DNA of 64,000 nt from Paenibacillus sp. MZ04-78.2 (GTDB lineage Bacteria; Bacillota; Bacilli; Paenibacillales; NBRC-103111). Positions within the stretch are counted from its first letter, which is position 1. The number at the start of each line of letters is the position of its first letter. This document shows positions 9,901-18,443 of this stretch, piece after piece. The position numbers and the translations under genes are program-made. The notes under the pieces are model-generated. The model saw only the letters and a program-made list of their open reading frames with translations, did not search any database and was not told the DNA's origin. Location: NCBI RefSeq assembly GCF_024213375.1, contig NZ_JANAVJ010000014.1, forward strand, positions 62,226-126,225, in the 5' to 3' direction.

Positions 9901-10126
9901 CGCCCTTTATGCTTTTATCGAAGCGCGATTCGTCGCAAATTTCCGCTACGAGGTCATGTCCGGACACTATAATGCTGGAAAAACCCGGAAGCGTGATCCG
10001 GTATATAGGGCCGTACTCTTCTGCAAGTTTACCAAGCGAAAGGGTCGGTTTCTTGCTGTCGATCAAAGGTAAATTTCCAAGGGGACCATAGGTTCTGGGT
10101 TGAGGAATAACTCCCGCTTCACTCAT
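6908..10126 (-). CDS. CYP102-type self-sufficient cytochrome P450/NADPH-P450 reductase
   Basis: The 1072-residue fusion matches the length and layout of B. megaterium P450BM3. The N-terminal P450 domain (about 1-460) has the I-helix AGHETTSG, the ExxR motif in LNESLRLWP and the heme-ligand loop [12 protein letters not shown] linker leads to a flavodoxin-like FMN domain ([16 protein letters not shown]) and an FAD/NADPH domain ([23 protein letters not shown]; ending [10 protein letters not shown]). The family hydroxylates medium and long-chain fatty acids with NADPH and oxygen in the cytoplasm. The ATG at 10126 is chosen because GGAGG lies 9 bases upstream; an ATG at 10135 sits too close to it. 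It is monocistronic: its own promoter with an operator-like palindrome upstream, and a terminator downstream. Substrate range is unknown. Confidence 0.95.
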   Translation of the reverse strand: MSEAGVIPQPRTYGPLGNLPLIDSKKPTLSLGKLAEEYGPIYRITLPGFSSIIVSGHDLVAEICDESRFDKSIKGDLENVRAFGGDGLFTSHTDEPNWQKAHRILLPTFSQQAMKGYHAMMVDIASQLIQKWARLNPNESIDVAEDMTRLTLDTIGLCGFNYRFNSFYRETPSPFINSMVRALNEAMLQSGRLKIQNLFMVRTRQQFNEDIQTMFSLVDKIIEERKANGDWGEIDLLARMLNGKDPETGETLDDKNIRYQIITFLIAGHETTSGLLSFALYFLLKHPDVLQKAYLEADRVLTDSFPSYSQVLQLHYIRMILNESLRLWPTAPGFELYAKEDMVIGGKYRIRKGEGVGVLLPQLHRDKAAWGADADEFRPERFEDPGKIPNHAYKPFGNGQRACIGMQFALHEATLVLGMILRHFELVDHMNYRLDVKQTLTLKPGDFHIRVRQRHKTASPAVREPEASHSKAVEAADQGQAQANRPLAGAEKTSLLVLYGSNLGTAEGIARELSDAARSQGFRSEAAPLNDWAGGLPKDGAVLIVTASYNGKPPGNAREFVKWLEGVQPGELQGVRYAVFGCGDRSWSNTYQDVPRWIDEQLARKGAARLSVRGEADAGGDFEKQLDEWRVRLWSDLRHAFGLERDDAVNEKRNLHVRVVSGLDRIPLAQTYEAVYASVTDNRELRMAGSSRSTRHLELALPEGITYREGDLLGVLPSNSPANVGRILRRYGLRGSHQLIVTANGKSLAHLPVDRPVGIHELLSRCVELQEAVTREQLRELAAYTVCPPHKHELEAMAGDSVYEEQILKKRMTMLDLLEKYEACQLPFERLIELLPPLQPRYYFISSSPQVSPRQISVAIDVVQDPAWSGCGEYRGAASNHLAECRPGEEVLIFIRTSEAGLRLPEDPTTPIIMVGTGTGAAAFRGFLQGRTAIRENGAALGEAHLYIGCRNEADSIYREDLERYDREDVVTLHQAFSHAEGKSSIHVQHLLERHASNLMDILDRGGCIFVCGDEAQTSLEVESALQKAYRTVHGAGEQEAKAWLERLRTEGRYAKEGWGRVHQEHSVAMVK

Positions 10127-10231
10127 AACAACCATCCTCCCGAATCGATTTGCCTTGCCGAGCCTCTTTATACCTGCTTTACGGCTTGCTTGCTTGCTTT
10201 GAATCTGTGGTACAGCGTCTAATTTAATTCC

Positions 10232-10260
10232 ATTATAATCCAATTTATGCATAAATTCAA
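10232..10260 (-). promoter_or_regulatory. CYP102 promoter with 16-bp palindromic operator candidate
   Basis: On the reverse strand TTGAAT (10255-10260) and a perfect TATAAT (10232-10237) are 17 bases apart. The spacer is almost entirely the perfect palindrome AATTTATGCATAAATT (10242-10257), which also overlaps the edge of the -35. A repressor bound there would block polymerase, as Bm3R1 does at the P450BM3 promoter of B. megaterium, although that operator has a different sequence. No TetR-type gene is adjacent. Confidence 0.7.
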
Positions 10261-10261
10261 C

Positions 10262-10288
10262 CAAAAAAAGCCGTGCTATTCACGGCTT
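10262..10288 (-). terminator. Rho-independent terminator upstream of the CYP102 promoter
   Basis: AAGCCGTG (10268-10275) pairs perfectly with 10281-10288 over a 5-base loop, and the reverse strand continues with seven T. It shields the CYP102 promoter from transcription entering from the right and overlaps the end of the small ORF at 10276-10455. Confidence 0.75.
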
Positions 10289-10455
10289 AGAATATGCAGC
10301 AACTCCTTCGAAACATGGATAAGCAACTCATTCCGCTTTTGGCGGCTGCCAGACAAAACGCCTGGATTAGCGCTTGGAAAGCGATCCAGACGTAATTCGC
10401 GCCTTGCGACCAAAACGAGAAAGCAGATGGTACCCGTAAAATCCGGCCGTCGAGC
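10276..10455 (-). pseudogene. Possible small ORF or gene tail of unknown function
   Basis: An open frame of 59 codons on the reverse strand ends at a TAG inside the terminator hairpin at 10262-10288. Its C-terminal half (…RQKRNELLIHVSKELLHIL) is amphipathic and protein-like. It has no ATG/GTG/TTG with a ribosome site at its left boundary, where an in-frame TGA precedes it. I do not recognise it. Best reading: the 3' tail of a lost gene that kept its terminator. Confidence 0.3.
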
Positions 10456-10502
10456 TCAAACCCCCCGTTACAATTTTTCTTTGCGCAAAAGAAGTTCAAG
10501 TA

Positions 10503-10531
10503 GTGAAATCCCCGCCAGGTCATGCTATGAT
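10503..10531 (+). promoter_or_regulatory. coaA promoter (extended -10)
   Basis: GTGAAA, 17-base spacer, TATGAT, with TGC just before the -10. The element and its surroundings closely resemble the ktrB promoter at 18365-18393. Confidence 0.6.
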
Positions 10532-10577
10532 ATGAAAATGCATTAACACTAAACCATTGATGGACAGTGAGGTCCCG

Positions 10578-11498
10578 ATGAATCCGTACTCCCTCTATTA
10601 TGAATTCGATCGTCAGGCGTGGTCCGGACTACCTGCTAACGCGCCGCTTCGCATTACGATGGAAGAGTTCGAGCAACTCAAAGGCCTGAACGACAAAGTT
10701 CCGTTTCAAGAGGTCGAAGAAATTTATCTTCCCTTGACACGGTTTCTCGATCTGCTGGTGGATAACGCCAGGACGCTTCACCGCTCATCCGCTTCCTTCC
10801 TGCGGAACGGCGCCGAACCGGTTCCGTTCATTATCGGCATTGCCGGGAGCGTGGCCGTGGGCAAAAGCACGACGGCCAGACTGCTGCAGCTGCTGCTGTC
10901 GCGATGTTCAGAGCACCGGAACGTGGAGCTGATTACGACGGACGGCTTCTTGTTCCCGAACCGCGTGCTTGAGGAACGAGGGCTCATGAAGCGCAAAGGC
11001 TTCCCGGAAAGCTACGACATCAAAAAACTGCTCCGGTTTATCCGCGATGTTAAAGCGGGCAAGCCCGTCGTCCATGCGCCGGTTTATTCGCACTTATCAT
11101 ACGATATCGTGCCGGACGAGGTGGAGACAATCCGCCAGCCTGATATTTTGATCATGGAAGGCATCAACGTCCTGCAAGTCGGGAAGCAGTCCCAAGTGTT
11201 CGTCAGCGACTTTTTCGATTATTCGATCTATGTCGACGCGAAGGAAAAGGACATTGAGCAGTGGTACATCGAACGGTTCCGGATGCTCCGCGAAACAGCG
11301 TTTCTCAATCCAAAGTCGTATTTTCACCGTTTTGCCCAGCTTTATGGCGAGGAGCTCGTTGCAACCGCTTCCGGCATCTGGAAGGACATCAACGCAGTCA
11401 ACCTGCACGAGAACATTTTGCCGACCAAAGGCCGCGCGAAGATGATTCTGGAAAAAGGGGCGAACCACGCCGTGCAGCGGGTATTCGTGCGGAAATGA
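10578..11498 (+). CDS. coaA: Type I pantothenate kinase
   Basis: The 306-residue protein aligns along its length with bacterial CoaA, the ATP-dependent enzyme that phosphorylates pantothenate in the first committed step of coenzyme A synthesis. It has the P-loop [12 protein letters not shown] near residue 90 and the conserved stretches [46 protein letters not shown] and [10 protein letters not shown]. The ATG at 10578 is chosen over the TTG/ATG at 10557-10560 because only it has a nearby GTGAGG site. It is a single gene between divergent CYP102 and a convergent SDR gene, with a long hairpin after the stop. Confidence 0.95.
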   Translation: MNPYSLYYEFDRQAWSGLPANAPLRITMEEFEQLKGLNDKVPFQEVEEIYLPLTRFLDLLVDNARTLHRSSASFLRNGAEPVPFIIGIAGSVAVGKSTTARLLQLLLSRCSEHRNVELITTDGFLFPNRVLEERGLMKRKGFPESYDIKKLLRFIRDVKAGKPVVHAPVYSHLSYDIVPDEVETIRQPDILIMEGINVLQVGKQSQVFVSDFFDYSIYVDAKEKDIEQWYIERFRMLRETAFLNPKSYFHRFAQLYGEELVATASGIWKDINAVNLHENILPTKGRAKMILEKGANHAVQRVFVRK

Positions 11499-11536
11499 CA
11501 CGGCAAAAAGCCGCCCCTTCCTTACGACGACGCAAG

Positions 11537-11561
11537 CTTTAACGCCGAAGCGGCGTTAAAG
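11537..11561. terminator. Hairpin between convergent coaA and SDR genes
   Basis: A perfect 11-base inverted repeat (11537-11547 and 11551-11561) with a 3-base loop lies midway between the two stops. There is no strong T-run on either strand, so termination is likely but not certain. Confidence 0.55.
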
Positions 11562-11609
11562 CAGCGGTCAAGGAAGCAGACGGCTGTGCGGCCCACTGGT
11601 CCGTTGCCG

Positions 11610-12371
11610 TTAAAACTCGCTCGCGTTCGCGAGATGTCCCCCGTCTACCGTGATCGTGGAACCGGTTACGTAACTGGACTCGTCGGACGCGAGAAACAGA
11701 AACACGTTCGCCACTTCGTCGATCGTGGCCGATCTTCGCATCGGCGTTCGCTCGGAAAAGGTCGGCAGCCCTTCTCGGATGCGCAGCTCGCGATCGAGTG
11801 GCGTCTCCACGAAGCCAGGCGCAACGACGTTCACACGGATGCCGTGCGGAGCCAGCTCTACGGCCATCGATTGCGACAGCAGGATAACGCCCGCTTTCGA
11901 AGCGTTGTAATGCGCCAGCATCGAGCTGCCCGCAAGGCCGTTCTTGGAGCTCATGTTGACGATGCTTCCGCCCGTTCCTTGCCGGATCATCCTTTCGGCG
12001 GCCAACTGACCCAACCGGAACACGGCGCGAACATTGATGTCCATCACCGCGTCCCAATGGGCCAGCGGGATGTCCAGAAACGATTCCCGGTACGCTATCC
12101 CGGCATTGTTGATCACAATGTCGATCCCCTGCCAGCGGTCGAATGCCTCCCCCGCCGCCTGCTCAAGCTGCTCCAGATCGCGCAGGTCGCACACCGACAA
12201 AGCAAGCCTCTCCGCCTGCCCGGCGAACTCCTCCCGCAGTGACTCCAGCTCGGTTTCGTTCCGGTCCAGCGCGATCACGCTGGCCCCCTCCGCCAAAAAG
12301 CGTCCGACGATGCCCTTGCCGATCCCTTGGGCGCCGCCGGTGACAAGCGCACGTTTGCCACTAAGCCTCAT
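11610..12371 (-). CDS. SDR-family NAD(P)-dependent oxidoreductase
   Basis: The 253-residue protein is a classical short-chain dehydrogenase: TGGAQGIG cofactor loop near residue 12, NNAG near 90, catalytic Ser in IVNMSSKNG, YNASK with the catalytic Tyr and Lys, and PGFVETP after it. The Asp at the end of strand 2 (IALDRNE) favours NAD. It is the last gene of the reverse-strand catabolic operon, 39 bases after the RraA-like gene, with GGAGAGG before its ATG. In comparable operons an SDR oxidises a sugar or sugar acid; that role is inferred here. Confidence 0.88.
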   Translation of the reverse strand: MRLSGKRALVTGGAQGIGKGIVGRFLAEGASVIALDRNETELESLREEFAGQAERLALSVCDLRDLEQLEQAAGEAFDRWQGIDIVINNAGIAYRESFLDIPLAHWDAVMDINVRAVFRLGQLAAERMIRQGTGGSIVNMSSKNGLAGSSMLAHYNASKAGVILLSQSMAVELAPHGIRVNVVAPGFVETPLDRELRIREGLPTFSERTPMRRSATIDEVANVFLFLASDESSYVTGSTITVDGGHLANASEF

Positions 12372-12410
12372 GCTGCCTCTCCTCCTCTGCTTCTTTGCTC
12401 CACTGTCTGG

Positions 12411-13073
12411 TTACAGCACGCCGTATTTGTCATACACTTCACGCAGTGTGCGGCCCGCCTTTAGCTCGTCGCGGGTATGGTTTTCGCGGGTCACCTTGTC
12501 CATCGCGAGCCGCACCACCTCATCGACGACCGCAGCAGGAATGACGACAACGCCGTCCCGGTCGCCGAACACGACGTCGCCCGGATGGACCAGCACGTCG
12601 CCGCACAGCACCGGCACGTCATATTCGATGACCAAGCCGCGCCCGCGGGAATCGACCGGCTTCGTGCCCGTCGCGAAGACCGGAAAATCCAGCTCCAAAA
12701 TTTTTTTCGAATCGCGGATCAGACCGTCCACGACCGCGCCATGGGCGCCGCGAGCTTGGGATGCGGTCGAGAGCAGCTCGCCCCATAGCCCGTTCTGGCG
12801 GGAACGGTTCGTGCAGCCGATCACGATCTCGCCCGGCTTGATGCTGTCCACGGCGGCGATTTCCTGCGCGTACGGATCGTCCGGCAGATGATGCACGTCG
12901 ACGGACAGCATCGTTTTCGCCCGCCCCGCAATGACCCAATCGTTGGATAACGGTGTCAAATCCTCTCTCATGACCTGATGGCGGTACCCCAGCTCGTCTA
13001 ACGTATCGGATATGACAGCGGAATACAAGTTTTTGCACATGGAATCAAACAATGGCTTATCGTTGTCGTACAT
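12411..13073 (-). CDS. RraA-family protein (HMG/CHA-type aldolase fold)
   Basis: The 220-residue protein has the RraA core: GELLSTASQARGAHGAVVDG followed by LIRDS, where Gly, Arg and Asp form the divalent-metal and pyruvate site of class II HMG/CHA aldolases, and DVVFGDRDGVVVIP near residue 170. Most such proteins encoded in catabolic operons are aldolases or oxaloacetate decarboxylases rather than RNase E regulators. Position between a dehydratase and an SDR suggests it cleaves or decarboxylates a 2-keto acid. The remnant of a sugar ABC permease lies just upstream. Confidence 0.8.
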   Translation of the reverse strand: MYDNDKPLFDSMCKNLYSAVISDTLDELGYRHQVMREDLTPLSNDWVIAGRAKTMLSVDVHHLPDDPYAQEIAAVDSIKPGEIVIGCTNRSRQNGLWGELLSTASQARGAHGAVVDGLIRDSKKILELDFPVFATGTKPVDSRGRGLVIEYDVPVLCGDVLVHPGDVVFGDRDGVVVIPAAVVDEVVRLAMDKVTRENHTRDELKAGRTLREVYDKYGVL

Positions 13074-13103
13074 CGCTTTTCCTCCTCTATCAGGGGCTCG
13101 GCT

Positions 13104-13200
13104 TCAGCCTTTCACGGCGCCCGCGGACAGCCCTTTCACAAAATTAGCTTTGAAAAGCAAAAAACAATGCCAAAATAGCCAATCCGTCCGTCCAAGCTGG
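13104..13200 (-). pseudogene. Frameshifted 3' tail of a CUT1 sugar ABC permease
   Basis: The reverse strand encodes ANFVKGLSAGAVKG and a stop at 13104, the near-invariant tail of MalG-type permeases. About 13 preceding codons of the same family (DGLAILALFFAFQ) continue in another frame, so a frameshift lies near 13150. The rest of the permease is absent. The tail sits between the dehydratase and the RraA-like gene, so a sugar importer probably belonged to this operon and was lost. Confidence 0.75.
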
Positions 13201-13226
13201 CCCGTAGGGGCCGGGAAATCCCGGCC

Positions 13227-14936
13227 CTACTTCCGCAGCTCCTTCGGGACGAGGAAGTCGAAGTCGCACCCTTTGTCCGCTTGCATAACACGCTCAATGT
13301 ACAGTAACCCATAGCCCCGATCGTAATGCGGCTCAGGCGCGGTCCACCGCTCCCGGCGGCGCTCCAGCTCTTCGGCGTCCACCTCGAGATGCAGCCGCCG
13401 ATCAGCGATATCCAGCTCGATCATGTCCCCGTCTTGCACGAGCGCCAGCGGACCGCCGACCGCCGCTTCCGGGGCGGCGTGCACGATCAGCGCGCCATAA
13501 GACGTGCCGCTGATCCGGGCGTCGGAGATGCGGACCATGTCGCGGACACCGCGCAGCAGCAGCTTTTTCGGAATCGGGATTTGCCCGATTTCCGGCATCG
13601 CCGGAGCGCCTTTGGGCCCGGCGTTCTTGAGCACTAGCACGCTGTTTTCGTCCACGTCAAGCTCCGGATCGTCGATGCGCCGATCGAGATCGGCCGGCGA
13701 TTCGAACACGACCGCCCGTCCCCGATGCTTCTTCAGATGCGGCGAGACCGCCGTCTGCTTGATCAGCGCGCCATCCGGCGCCAGATTGCCGCGAAGTACG
13801 GCGATGCCGCCTTGCGGATCGAGAGGCTGGTCCAGCGGGTAGATCACGTTGCGGTCCAGCACCTCCACGCCGCGCAGATTCTCGCTGATGGTACGGCCGG
13901 TCACGGTCAGACAATCGCCATGCAGCAGCCCTTCCAGCTCCTTCATCAGCGCCGGGACGCCGCCTGCCTCGAAGTATTCCTCCATCTGATACTGGCCGGA
14001 AGGCCGCAGATTGAGCAGGAACGGAGTCGCTGCGGCAATCTCGTCGAACTTCTCCAGCGGGAGCCGGATGCCGAGGCGGCCGGCAATCGCCACCAGGTGG
14101 ATGATCGCATTCGTCGATCCGCCGCTGGCCATCGTCACGCGGATCGCATTTTCCAGCGCCGCTTCCGTCATGATCTCCCGCGGCCGGATGTCCGCTTTCA
14201 CCAGATTGACGATCTGGCGGCCGGTGCGCTCCGCCATATGCCGCCTGCGGCTGTCCGGCGCAGGAATGGCCGCGCAGCCGGGCAGCGCCATGCCGATCGC
14301 TTCGGCGATGGAAGCCATCGTGCTGGCCGTTCCCATCACCATGCAGTGGCCGTCGCTACGGCAGATCGCGTTCTCCGCCGTCGCCAGCTGCTCGTCGTTG
14401 ATATTGCCCGCCTTATGCTCCAGCGTAAACTGGTAGCAATCCGTACACGCGCCCAGACTTCGGCCGTTCAGCCGTCCGTTCAGCATCGGCCCGCCCGTCA
14501 GCACGATGGCCGGAATGTTGGCGCTGGCGGCGGCCATCAGTTGGGCCGGCACCGTTTTATCGCAGCCGCCGATCAGCACGACGCCGTCGATCGGGTGCGC
14601 CTTCAACATTTCCTCCGTATCCATCGCCATCAGATTGCGAAGCAGCATCGTCGTCGGCTTGACGTAAGGCTCGCCGATGGAAATCGTCGGAAACTCCATC
14701 GGGAGTCCCCCGGCTTGCCAGACGCCCCGCTTCACGTAATCGACCAGCTCGTTGAAGTGGGAATGGCATTTGTTCAGCTCGCTGAACGTATTGCATATGC
14801 CGATGACCGGCTTGGCAAGATCCTCTTCCGTATACCCCATCGATTTCGTAAACGAGCGGTGGATGAAGCCCCACAGCCCTTCGTCGGCAAAATAAGCTTC
14901 GCCCCTGCGTTTTCCGTTGCCCGATTGTTCCGCCAT
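13227..14936 (-). CDS. IlvD/Edd-family dehydratase (sugar-acid dehydratase type)
   Basis: The 569-residue protein has the cysteines expected for the Fe-S cluster of the family ([37 protein letters not shown]) and the C-terminal active-site stretch [15 protein letters not shown]. Length and the [11 protein letters not shown] variant resemble arabinonate/galactonate-type dehydratases more than biosynthetic IlvD. The family removes water from a dihydroxy acid to give a 2-keto acid. The ATG at 14936 follows AAGGAG; an upstream GTG frame to 14969 is less likely. It lies in the middle of the catabolic operon, and a GC-rich palindrome follows its stop near 13207-13226. Confidence 0.85.
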   Translation of the reverse strand: MAEQSGNGKRRGEAYFADEGLWGFIHRSFTKSMGYTEEDLAKPVIGICNTFSELNKCHSHFNELVDYVKRGVWQAGGLPMEFPTISIGEPYVKPTTMLLRNLMAMDTEEMLKAHPIDGVVLIGGCDKTVPAQLMAAASANIPAIVLTGGPMLNGRLNGRSLGACTDCYQFTLEHKAGNINDEQLATAENAICRSDGHCMVMGTASTMASIAEAIGMALPGCAAIPAPDSRRRHMAERTGRQIVNLVKADIRPREIMTEAALENAIRVTMASGGSTNAIIHLVAIAGRLGIRLPLEKFDEIAAATPFLLNLRPSGQYQMEEYFEAGGVPALMKELEGLLHGDCLTVTGRTISENLRGVEVLDRNVIYPLDQPLDPQGGIAVLRGNLAPDGALIKQTAVSPHLKKHRGRAVVFESPADLDRRIDDPELDVDENSVLVLKNAGPKGAPAMPEIGQIPIPKKLLLRGVRDMVRISDARISGTSYGALIVHAAPEAAVGGPLALVQDGDMIELDIADRRLHLEVDAEELERRRERWTAPEPHYDRGYGLLYIERVMQADKGCDFDFLVPKELRK

Positions 14937-15030
14937 TTCGCTTCCGTCTCCTTCTTGCGTGCCCCGCACGCGTTTCGTCCTTCGTCCGGCTCTATGTTCT
15001 GCAGCGCTTCAAGAAGCCTTGCCTCAGTTA

Positions 15031-15870
15031 TTACACAAGTCCAAGCAGCTCCGGCGTATTCCGATGCAAAATCTCTTCAATCACCTGCTCCGGCACGCGG
15101 GGCAGCGAGGTGCCCTCGGTGAACCGGTTAATGTTCCGCAGCGCGTCGATCATCTGCTGCGTCGTAAAGAACGGATAATCCGATCCGAACAATATTTTAT
15201 GCGTTACCCCGTACTCGCAAGCCGACACCAGCGCATTGTAAAACTGCCACGGACGGGAGCCTAGCGCCGACACATCCATGTACAGGTTCGGATGTTTGCG
15301 GACAACGGAGATGCATTCGTCTACCCAAGGATGCCCCATATGGGCGATCAACATCTTCAAATTCGGGAACGCCCGGGCGATCGGATCGAGCGCCGCCGGT
15401 CGGGAGGCGTCGAGGTATCCTTCCGGCACGAACGATGTGCCCTGGTGCCACAGAATCGGCACGCCCAGCTCGTCCGCCTTCGCATAGAGCGGAAAATGCT
15501 CCTTCGCCTCCGGGTAAAAGTTTTGGTAGATCGGACCGAGCTTCAAGCCCTTCAGCCCGAGTTCCTTCACCGCAGATTCCAGCAGGCTGGCTGCATTCAG
15601 CCGGTTCGGATCGACACTGGCGAAGCCGAACAGCTTGCCGGGATGCTTGGCTACGTAGTCCGCAACGTACTCGTTCGGCACGTTGAGCCCGGTGGCCGGG
15701 GCGTCAAAGGCCAGCACGATTGCGCCGTCGATATCCTTGAACAGCTCCCAGTGCCCTTCCGGCGTCACGAGCATTTCCTGCCCGTCTCCCCAGGCCCGTT
15801 TGGCCGCCTCCAGCGTAGCTCCGCCGAACTGGCCCGGGCCGAATACGTGCGTATGGCAATCGAAGATCAT
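15031..15870 (-). CDS. Amidohydrolase-family (amidohydrolase 2) hydrolase
   Basis: The 279-residue TIM-barrel protein starts with FDCHTHVFG, the first metal-binding HxH. LWHQGTS, IAHMGHPW and FGSDYPF supply the later His and Asp ligands. This COG2159-like group includes decarboxylases and lactonases. Position between an aminotransferase and a dehydratase in a putative sugar-acid operon favours hydrolysis of a lactone, but a decarboxylase cannot be excluded. It lies 70 bases after the aminotransferase. Confidence 0.82.
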   Translation of the reverse strand: MIFDCHTHVFGPGQFGGATLEAAKRAWGDGQEMLVTPEGHWELFKDIDGAIVLAFDAPATGLNVPNEYVADYVAKHPGKLFGFASVDPNRLNAASLLESAVKELGLKGLKLGPIYQNFYPEAKEHFPLYAKADELGVPILWHQGTSFVPEGYLDASRPAALDPIARAFPNLKMLIAHMGHPWVDECISVVRKHPNLYMDVSALGSRPWQFYNALVSACEYGVTHKILFGSDYPFFTTQQMIDALRNINRFTEGTSLPRVPEQVIEEILHRNTPELLGLV

Positions 15871-15940
15871 CTCTTGTGCTACCTCCCCGCGTCGTTTGTC
15901 TGTATGATAACCCGCCCGTTCATCTACGCGCTTCTCCGCC

Positions 15941-17254
15941 TCACAGCTTTCCTTCGCTGCGAAGCTCCTTCAGCACGTCTTCGATGCACTGGAGCGTATG
16001 GTCGATATCTTGCTCGGTATGGCTAAAGCTGACATGATTGCGCTTGATGTTCATCGGCATTTTGAAGATACCCCGCTCCATCAGCTTCCGGCGGTACGAC
16101 ACGTACAATTCGGCGTCGTTGTCCTTCAGATCGGTGTAATTCAGCGGCTCGCGGTCCATGAAATAGGTCGTCCATACGGACCCGAAGCCGGCGACGTACG
16201 CCTGAATGCCCATCCGCTCGTGAATATCGCGAATCCCTTGCCGCATCCGTTCGCCCAAGCGGAAAATGTGCTCGTGCACGCCTGACGTCTCCATCATCTC
16301 GATGGTCGCGATCGAGGCCGCCGTGCCGACGGCATGGCCGTTGTACGTTCCCGCGAACCAGACGTCCCCGCCCGGATTCGTATTAAAACGCATCATCAGC
16401 TCGTTCTTGCCTGCGACCGCCGCGATCGGAAAGCCGTTGGCCATCGCTTTACCCATCGTCGTCAGGTCCGGCGTCACCCCGCATACCTTCTGGTAGCCGC
16501 CGATGTCGTGCCGGAAGCCGGTGATGACCTCATCGAAAATCAGCACCGCGCCGTACCGCGTGCACAGCTCCCGCAGCCCCTGCAGGAATCCCGGCTGCGG
16601 CATCACGCAGCCGATGTTGTGGGGCACCGGCTCCACGATCAGCGCGGCAACCTCGCCCGAATTCGCTTCGAACGTCCGCTGCACGTCGTCCAGATCGTTA
16701 AACGTACAGATCAGCGTATTGTCGATCGCTTCGTCCATCATCCCGGCGGACCCCGGATCGCGCTTGCCGATCATGTCCCATGCGCTGAGCATGTTGCGGG
16801 CGACATAGTCATGCCAGCCGTGATAGCAGCCCTGGAACTTGATCAGCTTCGCCCGTCCGGTCACCGCCCGCGACAGCCGGATGGCATGGTAGGTCGCTTC
16901 CGAGCCGGAGTTACAGAACAGCACCGATTCCGACGACGGGACATGCTTGCAAATTTTCTCCGCCAGCTCGATCTCCAGATCCGTCGTGCCGACCCCGTAA
17001 AGATCGGTGCGCTCCAGCGCCTCCACGACCCGTTGGGTGACGTAAGGGTGACGGTGTCCGAGGACGAACGGCCCGAAGGCCCCTTGGTAGTCGATATAGC
17101 GGTTGCCGTCCGCATCGTAAATGTAAGCGCCTTCTGCTTTCGTAAAAATAAGATGCGGCGCTATATTGCGAATCGACGTATGCACGCCGCCTGGGGTGTA
17201 GCGCAGTGCCCGTTCGTACAGCTCACTTGATGCTTCCGTTTTTAACCCGTTCAT
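15941..17254 (-). CDS. Class III aminotransferase, glutamate-1-semialdehyde-aminomutase-like
   Basis: The 437-residue PLP enzyme carries NSGSEATYHAIRLSRA for the cofactor phosphate, the Asp in FDEVITGFR and the Schiff-base Lys in MGKAMANGFP. It resembles HemL but sits in a catabolic operon and lacks heme genes around it, so it is probably a specialised aminotransferase. The ATG at 17254 follows GAGGAG at 7 bases. It is the first gene of the five-gene reverse-strand operon and is divergent from the IclR regulator; its upstream region contains a CcpA-like site in the promoter. Confidence 0.85.
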   Translation of the reverse strand: MNGLKTEASSELYERALRYTPGGVHTSIRNIAPHLIFTKAEGAYIYDADGNRYIDYQGAFGPFVLGHRHPYVTQRVVEALERTDLYGVGTTDLEIELAEKICKHVPSSESVLFCNSGSEATYHAIRLSRAVTGRAKLIKFQGCYHGWHDYVARNMLSAWDMIGKRDPGSAGMMDEAIDNTLICTFNDLDDVQRTFEANSGEVAALIVEPVPHNIGCVMPQPGFLQGLRELCTRYGAVLIFDEVITGFRHDIGGYQKVCGVTPDLTTMGKAMANGFPIAAVAGKNELMMRFNTNPGGDVWFAGTYNGHAVGTAASIATIEMMETSGVHEHIFRLGERMRQGIRDIHERMGIQAYVAGFGSVWTTYFMDREPLNYTDLKDNDAELYVSYRRKLMERGIFKMPMNIKRNHVSFSHTEQDIDHTLQCIEDVLKELRSEGKL

Positions 17255-17311
17255 GAAATCACTCCTCAAGTTTGAATGGCGTTTAGCATGTAAAACGTTA
17301 TTTAATTTAAA

Positions 17312-17338
17312 AGTAAACGCTTCCCGTTTGTTTGTCAA
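17312..17338 (-). promoter_or_regulatory. Operon promoter region with cre-like site
   Basis: On the reverse strand a perfect TTGACA (17333-17338) is followed 17 bases later by a weak TACTTT. The spacer holds a cre-like element (17312-17325 on the forward strand, core GAAGCGTTTAC on the reverse), which would give glucose repression by CcpA. Confidence 0.5.
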
Positions 17339-17446
17339 TATGGTATTTTGAAGGTAAACCGTTCCTGCTCCACTCCGTCATTGTTGGTAGAAACCGGATG
17401 TGCGCTATGGTTGTTCGCGGAAAGTCCGAACGCTTTTCCATAAGCA

Positions 17447-17486
17447 ATGAAAGCGCTTGACGCAAAGAACCGTGTTTTTGTATGAT
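17447..17486 (+). promoter_or_regulatory. IclR gene promoter
   Basis: TTGACG (17457-17462), an 18-base spacer and TATGAT (17481-17486). A partial cre match (TGAAAGCGCTT) overlaps the -35. Just upstream GTTCG and CGAAC (17413-17431) form an imperfect inverted repeat that could be the IclR operator. Confidence 0.6.
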
Positions 17487-17527
17487 GAACATTGTTTAAA
17501 CTATATCAAAGTTAAGGCGGAACGATT

Positions 17528-18319
17528 ATGGCTACGGGTAAAAAATATAACGTCCCCGCATTGGAGAAGGCGATCGCCATCATCGAAACGCTGTCCCAGC
17601 GCGAAGAGCCTGTCGGCGTCAGCGACTTGTGCAAGCTCGTGGACATCCCGAAAACGAGCGTTTTCTTCATTCTCAATACGCTGGAGCAGCATCAATATAT
17701 CATCAAAAGCCCCGACGGCAAGTACAGTCTCGGCTCCAAATTCATCCATATCGGCCTGTCCACGCTGAACCGGATCGATATCCGCACCGCAGCCCGGGTG
17801 TCCATGGAGCGGTTGCTCGGTGAAACGGGCTTCACCGTGCACCTCGCCATACTCGATAACTTTGAGCCGATGTACATCGAGAAGGTCGAAAGCCAGGCGT
17901 TTGTCAAGTTCGCCTCCTATATCGGGCAGCGGCAGCCGCTTCACGCCTCGGGCGTCGGCAAGGCGCTGGCCGCCTTCATGCCGCAGGACCTGCTGGAGCA
18001 GGCGATCCGCGAGAAAGGACTGCCAGAGAAAACGGAGAAGACGCTCACGAATGTCCACGATTTCATGGCGGAAATCGAGGCGATCCGCAGGCAGGGATAT
18101 GCCGTGGAGGACGAGGAAGGCGAGGCGGGAGTACGCTGCATCGGGGCCCCGGTATTCGATCATTACGGGCAGCTCAAGGCGGCGGTCAGCATCACCGCTT
18201 TGCGGACGGAGCTTCCGATCCACGACATCCCTGACGTCAGCGAGAAGGTCAAGCGTGCCGCGCTGGATATTTCGAGGCAGCTCGGGTATGTCCAGACGCT
18301 GGAACCGGAGCTGAATTAA
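17528..18319 (+). CDS. IclR-family transcriptional regulator
   Basis: The 263-residue protein has an N-terminal winged helix (about 8-75, VSDLCKLVDIPKTSVFFILN as recognition region, wing ending KYSLGSKFI) and an IclR ligand-binding domain (about 90-255, with GQRQPLHASGVGKALAA and GVRCIGAPVFDHYG). It is divergent from the aminotransferase-led operon, the usual arrangement for a local regulator of carbon-source catabolism. The effector is probably an intermediate of the pathway. Confidence 0.9.
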   Translation: MATGKKYNVPALEKAIAIIETLSQREEPVGVSDLCKLVDIPKTSVFFILNTLEQHQYIIKSPDGKYSLGSKFIHIGLSTLNRIDIRTAARVSMERLLGETGFTVHLAILDNFEPMYIEKVESQAFVKFASYIGQRQPLHASGVGKALAAFMPQDLLEQAIREKGLPEKTEKTLTNVHDFMAEIEAIRRQGYAVEDEEGEAGVRCIGAPVFDHYGQLKAAVSITALRTELPIHDIPDVSEKVKRAALDISRQLGYVQTLEPELN

Positions 18320-18364
18320 GCGGAAGCCGCCGGAGCCTTTTGGGTCATGTTCACCTTATGCATA

Positions 18365-18393
18365 GTGAAATCCACGTCGTACCATGCTATGAT
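18365..18393 (+). promoter_or_regulatory. ktrB promoter (extended -10)
   Basis: GTGAAA, 17 bases, TATGAT, with TGC before the -10. The block from TAGTGAAATCC through CATGCTATGATATG matches the coaA promoter at most positions. Confidence 0.6.
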
Positions 18394-18443
18394 ATGGAAA
18401 GCCATGACTACAACCGTGGGAACATAACCTTGAGGTGAATCCG

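Noticed and set aside
13725..15122. A 465-codon + strand frame opposite the dehydratase and amidohydrolase
   Set aside because: His/Arg-rich low-complexity product typical of the antisense of GC-rich genes; it spans two real genes.
18320..18443. A c-di-AMP (ydaO-type) riboswitch upstream of ktrB
   Set aside because: Leader is too short and none of the conserved elements is visible; only a promoter is supported.
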